A DNA stretch of 41,054 bases from RGIG3077 sp045541475. Lineage in GTDB: Bacteria; Bacillota; Clostridia; Oscillospirales; Ruminococcaceae. A model generated the notes under the pieces. The model was not told the origin of the DNA. It saw only the letters and a list, made by a program, of their open reading frames with translations, and searched no databases. A program made the translations under genes and the position numbers. Numbering within the stretch: position 1 is the stretch's first letter; every line of letters starts with the position of its first letter. Positions 36,600 to 41,054 of this stretch are shown here, piece after piece. Location: assembly GCA_045541475.1 (NCBI GenBank), contig JAZQJI010000048.1, positions 1 through 41,054 of the forward strand, in the 5' to 3' direction.

Positions 36600-38009
36600 A
36601 TGTTTGAAAATATTAATGCTATAATCGAAAAAATTGATAACTTCGTTTGGGGTGTTCCGTTGATTGTTTTGATAATGGCAACGGGTATTTATTTGACAAT
36701 ACGTCTAGGCGGATTGCAAATAAAAAAACTTGGTCTTGCCCTTAAATATATGTTTATGGATGAAGAAGACGGAAAAGGTGAGGTTTCCAGTTTTGGTGCT
36801 TTGTGTACTTCACTTTCAGCAACAATCGGTACGGGCAATATCGTTGGAGTTGCAACTGCTGTCGGAGTTCTTGCCGGTGGTCCGGGTGCACTTTTTTGGA
36901 TGTGGGTAGCTGCATTTTTTGGCATGGCTACAAAATATGCTGAAGGTTTTCTTGCTATAAAATATCGCACCATTGATAAAGACGGTCATGTGCTCGGCGG
37001 GCCTTTTTACTACATAGAAAACGGAATGGGTGTTAAATGGCGTTGGCTTGCAAAAATATTTGCGTTTTTTGGTGCTTGTGTTGGTTTGTTCGGTATAGGT
37101 ACATTTTCGCAGGTTAATGGTATTTCTTCTGCTGTAGTTGGCTTTTTTGATCCTAATTCTGAACATACCGTTGTTTTGTTTGGAAAGAATTATTCAGTAG
37201 TAATAATATTAACAGGCATAGTTGTTACTGTGTTTGCCTCTATGGTTATTGTTGGCGGTATAAAGCGTGTTACAAAAGTATCTGAAATTATTGTGCCATT
37301 CATGGCTGTTGTTTATATTATTGCGTGTGTTTCATTGATAATTATCAATATCGAAAAATTGCCAAATGCTCTTGTGACGATAATCGAAAGTGCTTTTGGT
37401 TTGCGTGCGGCATCAGGCGGTATGCTTACTGCAGTAGCTATTGCTATACAAAAAGGTGTTGCAAGAGGTATTTTTTCGAACGAGGCTGGTTTGGGTTCGG
37501 CACCTATTGCCGCATCAGCAGCGAAGTCAAATGATTGCATTAGACAAGGTTTAGTCACTATGACAGGAACTTTTATCGATACAATCGTAATTTGCACTAT
37601 GACAGGCCTTTGCATAATTATGATGGGATCTTGGAGCGATGCTTCTCTTGAAGGTGTTGCAGTTACTATTGATGCTTATCAAAAAGGCTTAGCTTTTTTG
37701 CCGGAACAAATCCCATCTTTTGTTTTAATGTTATGTTTGGCGTTCTTTGCATTTACAACTATTTTGGGATGGAACTATTACGGTGAGCGTTGTCTTGAAT
37801 ATCTCACAAATCGAAATATGAAAGCTGTAAAAGTATATCGTGCGCTTTATATCATTGCTATATTTATTGGGCCTTATATGACAGTATCTGCAGTTTGGAT
37901 GATTGCTGATATATTTAATGGTCTTATGGCTCTGCCGAATATTGTTGCCTTGCTCTGCTTAAGCGGTGTGGTTGCTAAGGAAACAAAAGCGTATTTCAAA
38001 AATAAATAA
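36600..38009 (+). CDS. Alanine/glycine:cation symporter (AGCS)
   Basis: A 469-residue membrane protein of the AGCS family (sodium/alanine symporters, AlsT/DagA-like), with about ten to eleven helices. The family signature is visible in SATIGTGNIVGVATAV, then GGPGALFWMW and MATKYAEGFLAI, then GGPFYYIENGMG, and later FSNEAGLGSAPIAA. It should import alanine, glycine or a similar amino acid with Na+ or H+. ATG 36600 follows AAGGTG; an in-frame start at 36582 lies too far upstream. It is a single gene with its own promoter and terminator. Confidence 0.95.
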   Translation: MFENINAIIEKIDNFVWGVPLIVLIMATGIYLTIRLGGLQIKKLGLALKYMFMDEEDGKGEVSSFGALCTSLSATIGTGNIVGVATAVGVLAGGPGALFWMWVAAFFGMATKYAEGFLAIKYRTIDKDGHVLGGPFYYIENGMGVKWRWLAKIFAFFGACVGLFGIGTFSQVNGISSAVVGFFDPNSEHTVVLFGKNYSVVIILTGIVVTVFASMVIVGGIKRVTKVSEIIVPFMAVVYIIACVSLIIINIEKLPNALVTIIESAFGLRAASGGMLTAVAIAIQKGVARGIFSNEAGLGSAPIAASAAKSNDCIRQGLVTMTGTFIDTIVICTMTGLCIIMMGSWSDASLEGVAVTIDAYQKGLAFLPEQIPSFVLMLCLAFFAFTTILGWNYYGERCLEYLTNRNMKAVKVYRALYIIAIFIGPYMTVSAVWMIADIFNGLMALPNIVALLCLSGVVAKETKAYFKNK

Positions 38010-38017
38010 TGATAGTT

Positions 38018-38048
38018 AAAACCCGAAATCTCATTGATCTCGGGTTTT
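38018..38048 (+). terminator. Terminator of the AGCS gene
   Basis: AAAACCCGA (about 38018-38026) and TCGGGTTTT (38040-38048) pair around a loop that contains a second short stem (ATC/GAT). Its U-rich end lies within the stem, so it may act in both directions. Confidence 0.75.
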
Positions 38049-38051
38049 GTG

Positions 38052-39542
38052 TTAGCCTAATTCTTTTTTGTATTCGCAGCAAAAATCTGTGAATTTTGCC
38101 GTTGTATTACCAATTGCATATAGGCCGAAAACAACGCCCGTAAACGGACTGCTTATCTCGCTTGAGAGATATTTTGCCATGCCTGTTCCGAGCTTGTATT
38201 GATTGCCGTTTTGCAAAACTGAAAAACTGTAGCTATAATTGTTGAAGTCAATTGAAAGTGTTATATCATTAGCATTTTCGAGTAATATTTTACTTTCTGT
38301 ATGTTTGATGTTGCCGATGTTAAGTTTTAATACAGCAAAAGTTTTTGCATTTTCTGTAACTATTGCAATATCATAGTGTTCTTCTTCACACATATATACG
38401 CTTATGCCTGCACATTCACCCAGAATATCTAGCTTGCAATTTAAAGTGCCAAAAAATTCTTTTTGGCGTAATGCAACAAAAGTAGGTGATGCAGCCTGAT
38501 CAAGGCTAACTGAAGTTCCTTTAAGCTCAAAACATTCGCTTGAAAGATTGTAGTTTTCTTCGTGTTTATCGCGCAAAAAACACCATTCGATATTAGGATT
38601 TGTGTTTTCAAATGTGTATTTGCTTTTAAAGCTTTGCTCAAAGTTGCCATCAATATCGTAATATTCAGCTGTTGTACCGTTGTTTTGTGCGTAAAACCAA
38701 CCGTTTTTGTCAAATTTGATTGGTGTTAGGAATGTTTCTCTGCCGAGATAGTGATAAGGCATCCACAAATCCATCTGACGAAATCCTAAGCTTACTATGT
38801 ACCAATTTCCGTTATTATCACATATCAAATCACCATGCCCAATGCCTTGAATAATATTTGGCGCTTTGTTTCTATTACTCAGTACCGGATTATTTTGATA
38901 ATTTTCAAATGGGCCCCATACACTTTTGCCGCGTGCGTATGTTATCATGTGACCATATTCAGTACCGCCTTCTGCAACCATCAGATAATAGAAGTTACCA
39001 ATTTTGTAGATGTGTGGACTTTCAAGATATCTGCCACCCGAACCTTTCCAAATGCAAATGCTTTTTGAAAGTTTGGCACCTGTTTTGATATCTATTTCAC
39101 ACTGAACAACACCGTTTTCGCCGTTGTCATCGGTACCATTACTCATAAAATATGTTTTACCGTTTTCAAAATACAGAGAAGGATCGATGCCGTCTTGATC
39201 GACAAAAATAGGATCAGACCATTCGCCATAAATATCATCGGTATGCACATAAAAATTTTTGTGTAAAGTATCATTAGTGGTTACCATGTAGAATCTACTA
39301 TTATTAAAACGAATTGTAGGTGCAAATACGCCTCCGCTATGCGGTACGCCTTTAAGCATTATTTGATTTTGCCTTGTTAAGACATGACCGATTTGCTTCC
39401 AGTTAATAAGGTTGTCGCTCTCAAACAACGGAACACCGGGAAAGTATTGAAAGCTGCTTGTTACTAAATAGTACTTTCCGTTTGCAAAGCATATAGACGG
39501 ATCGGGATAGAATCCGCGGATGATAGGATTTTGATATCGCAT
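38052..39542 (-). CDS. Glycoside hydrolase family 43 (beta-xylosidase-like)
   Basis: A 496-residue enzyme of GH43, subfamily 11/12-like. The five-bladed propeller (about 1-290) has the catalytic triad Asp14 (GFYPDPS), Asp120 (DGIDPSLYF) and Glu174 (LESPHIYK). GGVFAPTIRF and GIGHGDLICDNNGNWYIV are further family segments. A C-terminal beta-sandwich (about 310-496) is typical of beta-xylosidases. It has no signal peptide, so it acts in the cytoplasm on imported xylo-oligosaccharides or arabinoxylan pieces. The ribosome site is AGGAG. No promoter lies between it and the tRNA-Arg terminator upstream. Confidence 0.93.
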   Translation of the reverse strand: MRYQNPIIRGFYPDPSICFANGKYYLVTSSFQYFPGVPLFESDNLINWKQIGHVLTRQNQIMLKGVPHSGGVFAPTIRFNNSRFYMVTTNDTLHKNFYVHTDDIYGEWSDPIFVDQDGIDPSLYFENGKTYFMSNGTDDNGENGVVQCEIDIKTGAKLSKSICIWKGSGGRYLESPHIYKIGNFYYLMVAEGGTEYGHMITYARGKSVWGPFENYQNNPVLSNRNKAPNIIQGIGHGDLICDNNGNWYIVSLGFRQMDLWMPYHYLGRETFLTPIKFDKNGWFYAQNNGTTAEYYDIDGNFEQSFKSKYTFENTNPNIEWCFLRDKHEENYNLSSECFELKGTSVSLDQAASPTFVALRQKEFFGTLNCKLDILGECAGISVYMCEEEHYDIAIVTENAKTFAVLKLNIGNIKHTESKILLENANDITLSIDFNNYSYSFSVLQNGNQYKLGTGMAKYLSSEISSPFTGVVFGLYAIGNTTAKFTDFCCEYKKELG

Positions 39543-39560
39543 ATAAACTTCTCCTAATAT

Positions 39561-39583
39561 AAAAATAACCCTTTATTAAAGGG
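39561..39583 (-). terminator. Hairpin between tRNA-Arg and the GH43 gene
   Basis: CCCTTT (39569-39574) and AAAGGG (39578-39583) pair around a short loop, then TTATTTTT on the minus strand. It terminates the tRNA transcript or lets some through into the GH43 gene. Confidence 0.65.
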
Positions 39584-39603
39584 CTGTTTGATATAAGAGT
39601 GAA

Positions 39604-39678
39604 TGGCACCCCCAGTAGGAATCGAACCTACAACTAGCCCTTAGGAGGGGCTTGTTATATCCATTTAACTATAGGGGC
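39604..39678 (-). tRNA. tRNA-Arg (anticodon CCU)
   Basis: The 75-nt minus-strand sequence folds as a tRNA. The acceptor is GCCCCTA/TGGGGGT and the D arm GTTA/TAAC. The anticodon stem AGCCC/GGGCT has loop CTCCTAA, anticodon CCT (reads AGG). The T arm is GTAGG TTCGATT CCTAC, and GCCA is encoded. Confidence 0.95.
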
Positions 39679-39689
39679 TTTACTAAGGT

Positions 39690-39718
39690 ATTATACCATA
39701 ACAATACTTGAAAATCAA
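39690..39718 (-). promoter_or_regulatory. Sigma-A promoter of tRNA-Arg
   Basis: On the minus strand TTGATT (39713-39718), a 17-nt spacer and TATAAT (39690-39695) with a TGG extension before the -10. Confidence 0.85.
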
Positions 39719-39760
39719 TAGTTAAAATAAATAAAATAGATTTACTCATCAATATAAAAC

Positions 39761-39805
39761 AAGACTTCGGATAGCGGAATTTGTTTTTCTGCTATCCGAA
39801 GTCTT
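39761..39805 (-). terminator. Terminator of the dockerin protein gene
   Basis: AAGACTTCGGATAGC (39761-39775) and GCTATCCGAAGTCTT (39791-39805) are perfect 15-nt arms; on the minus strand a short T-rich run (TTGTTTTAT) follows. It is 24 nt behind the stop codon. Confidence 0.88.
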
Positions 39806-39829
39806 TGCAGTTTTAATCATTTAAATGCT

Positions 39830-41054
39830 TTAGCATAAATTCCATATTTTACAATACTTTAACGCAGGATTTATATCCGTCATATATGATGAATAAGCAG
39901 ATTCATACAATGCTACAAGAGAAGCATCTTTAGTATCTATATATCCATCACCGTTTACATCGGCTGAAATTGATGCTGCTTCGCTTGTGATATACATATT
40001 TTCTGAATCGCCGTTTGTGGTGCTGCTGCTTATATATTTTGATATTATAGCAGCATCCATTGTGTCGATATAATTATCAAGATTAGCATCGCCTCGCTGT
40101 ACAATATTGAAAATGTATATACCAATATTGAGCGCATTGCCATTTTTATCGTAAATTATATCTGTTAGCATATCGGAGTTGTCTTCATAACTCAGATTTT
40201 GATTTGATATATTATTAATATCGGCAAAAAGCTCGTCAATATAATCTATATCAAATGTATATACACATCTGAATGAGTTTGTCGGTGCGCCTGAATTGTA
40301 AGCACTCCAATAAAGGTCGAATGCGGATATTTTGTTGTCGCCGTTGCCTGTTAATTCAAAATCTAACAGTTCATTATACTGTACGTTTGATGCAACCTTT
40401 ATGTATTCTGTTATATCAATAGTATAGTAGGATTGACCACAGTAAAAGCTTAATTCAAAATTAGTAAGGGCATCAGTGCTTTCGCTGTGATATATGTTAT
40501 TGCTGTTCAATGTGCTGTAATTTACTGTGATTGTTTCTGCGCTGATATAATCGATGGTTTCTGTTTTGATGATATCATTACAGATTTTACACTGCAGTTG
40601 AAGGACACCGCTTTCTGTTTCATTAGGATAGCTTACTATTGTCCATTCGCCTTCAATATGCTCATTCTTTTCTATTGGCTGCGAAATCCTATCGTCACAA
40701 TGTATACATATAGACTCTTCTTCGCCATATTCGCTGCAACTCGGCTCTTTAACAACTACCCAGTCACTGTATTCATGCCCTGTTGCGTTTGTAAAATTAT
40801 CTTTGTATGTATCATCGCAATGCTTGCATATATGTTCAGTATAACCGTCATTAGTACAATCAGGGTTGATTACAGTCGATTCATATTCGTGACCGTGTGC
40901 GGAAATTGATTCGGTAATCGTATGACCACATTCGGTACATTCTTTGTGTTTTGAACCGTTTTCGGTACAAGTCGGCTCTGTGTCAATAATCCATTCATCG
41001 TATGAGTGGGGGATTATATCAGTATAGTCATCGATATAAGTGTCACCACAAGCA
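39830..41054 (-). CDS. Secreted dockerin protein with CxxC repeats (partial, N-terminus outside)
   Basis: The frame is open to the window's end, so the N-terminus is missing; 407 residues are visible. The first part (about 1-160) has repeats of about 40 residues with a GHEY.W/V..P.CT..GY...C..C pattern, each with a Cys pair, as seen in extracellular proteins of gut Clostridia. A middle domain of about 100 residues is unrecognised. The C-terminus is a type I dockerin with two Ca-binding loops (GDANLDNYIDTMDAAIISKY and DVNGDGYIDTKDASLVALY). Dockerins bind cohesins of a scaffold or the cell surface. Treating the TTG at 40510 as a start would be wrong, because the upstream repeats are in frame. 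Confidence 0.85.
   Translation of the reverse strand, partial: ACGDTYIDDYTDIIPHSYDEWIIDTEPTCTENGSKHKECTECGHTITESISAHGHEYESTVINPDCTNDGYTEHICKHCDDTYKDNFTNATGHEYSDWVVVKEPSCSEYGEEESICIHCDDRISQPIEKNEHIEGEWTIVSYPNETESGVLQLQCKICNDIIKTETIDYISAETITVNYSTLNSNNIYHSESTDALTNFELSFYCGQSYYTIDITEYIKVASNVQYNELLDFELTGNGDNKISAFDLYWSAYNSGAPTNSFRCVYTFDIDYIDELFADINNISNQNLSYEDNSDMLTDIIYDKNGNALNIGIYIFNIVQRGDANLDNYIDTMDAAIISKYISSSTTNGDSENMYITSEAASISADVNGDGYIDTKDASLVALYESAYSSYMTDINPALKYCKIWNLC
40530..41054 (-). repeat. CxxC-containing tandem protein repeats
   Basis: Three to four imperfect coding repeats of about 40 codons run to the window edge. Recognisable units include PTCTENGSKHKECTECG, then PDCTNDGYTEHICKHCD, then PSCSEYGEEESICIHCD. 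The last unit (LQCKICND) has lost part of the pattern. They are protein-level repeats and are not obvious at the base level. Confidence 0.75.

Noticed and set aside
1..41054. Mobile elements, CRISPR arrays, prophage or plasmid origin
   Set aside because: No transposase, integrase or direct-repeat/spacer pattern was seen. The two tRNAs have no integrase or obvious att repeat beside them.

Overview
This AT-rich window comes from an endospore-forming, anaerobic member of the Clostridia, most likely the Oscillospiraceae/Ruminococcaceae. The evidence is the complete spoIIIAA-AH operon, a SCIFF peptide with its radical-SAM maturase, a T-box controlled tyrS, a SpoVB-like flippase, a cytoplasmic GH43 xylosidase and a dockerin-bearing secreted protein. 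No phage, transposase, CRISPR array or plasmid gene was seen, so this reads as ordinary chromosome with a few accessory genes.

Layout. 1-977: the end of a highly expressed surface protein with a sorting-signal-like tail, then an FMN-binding NimA-like protein. 1000-5878: spoIIIAA-AH, the export and channel complex between mother cell and forespore. 5875-16228: a long housekeeping operon on the + strand (Asp23/Gls24 protein, nusB, TsaD paralog, xseA, xseB, ispA, dxs, tlyA, nadK, argR, recN, small membrane protein). It resembles the Bacillus yqhY-nusB-...-recN cluster but has a TsaD-like gene where folD would be and lacks accBC and spoIVB-spo0A. 16230-17801: tyrS behind a full T-box leader with a UAC specifier. 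17815-19968 (-): a MacA/MacB-like adaptor and permease with no ATPase beside them. 20047-21523: small genes, including a Cys-rich 51-residue protein and a ferritin-like protein, both with possible sporulation-type promoters. 21566-25166 (-): the operon scfA (SCIFF), scfB (maturase), an Orn/Lys/Arg-decarboxylase-like PLP enzyme and yfcE.

25234-38048: transport and envelope genes. These are an ArsB/SLC13-type permease, a catalytically dead signal-peptidase-like membrane protein with a long charged tail, a SpoVB-like flippase, a Ca2+-type P-ATPase, a GNAT enzyme, tRNA-Trp, a probable vitamin B6 salvage pair (pyridoxamine kinase and ECF S-component), a VanZ-like protein, mscL, an HMA metal-binding protein under a palindromic operator, and an AGCS amino-acid symporter. 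38052-41054 (-): GH43 beta-xylosidase, tRNA-Arg(CCU), and the C-terminal part of a protein with CxxC repeats and a type I dockerin.

The most distinctive parts are the SCIFF ranthipeptide operon with its translationally coupled decarboxylase, the degenerate signal-peptidase-like protein, the dockerin/CxxC-repeat protein, the Ala substitution in the SpoIIIAA P-loop, and several operator-like or ncRNA-like intergenic structures. No wholly new multi-gene system could be demonstrated from sequence alone.
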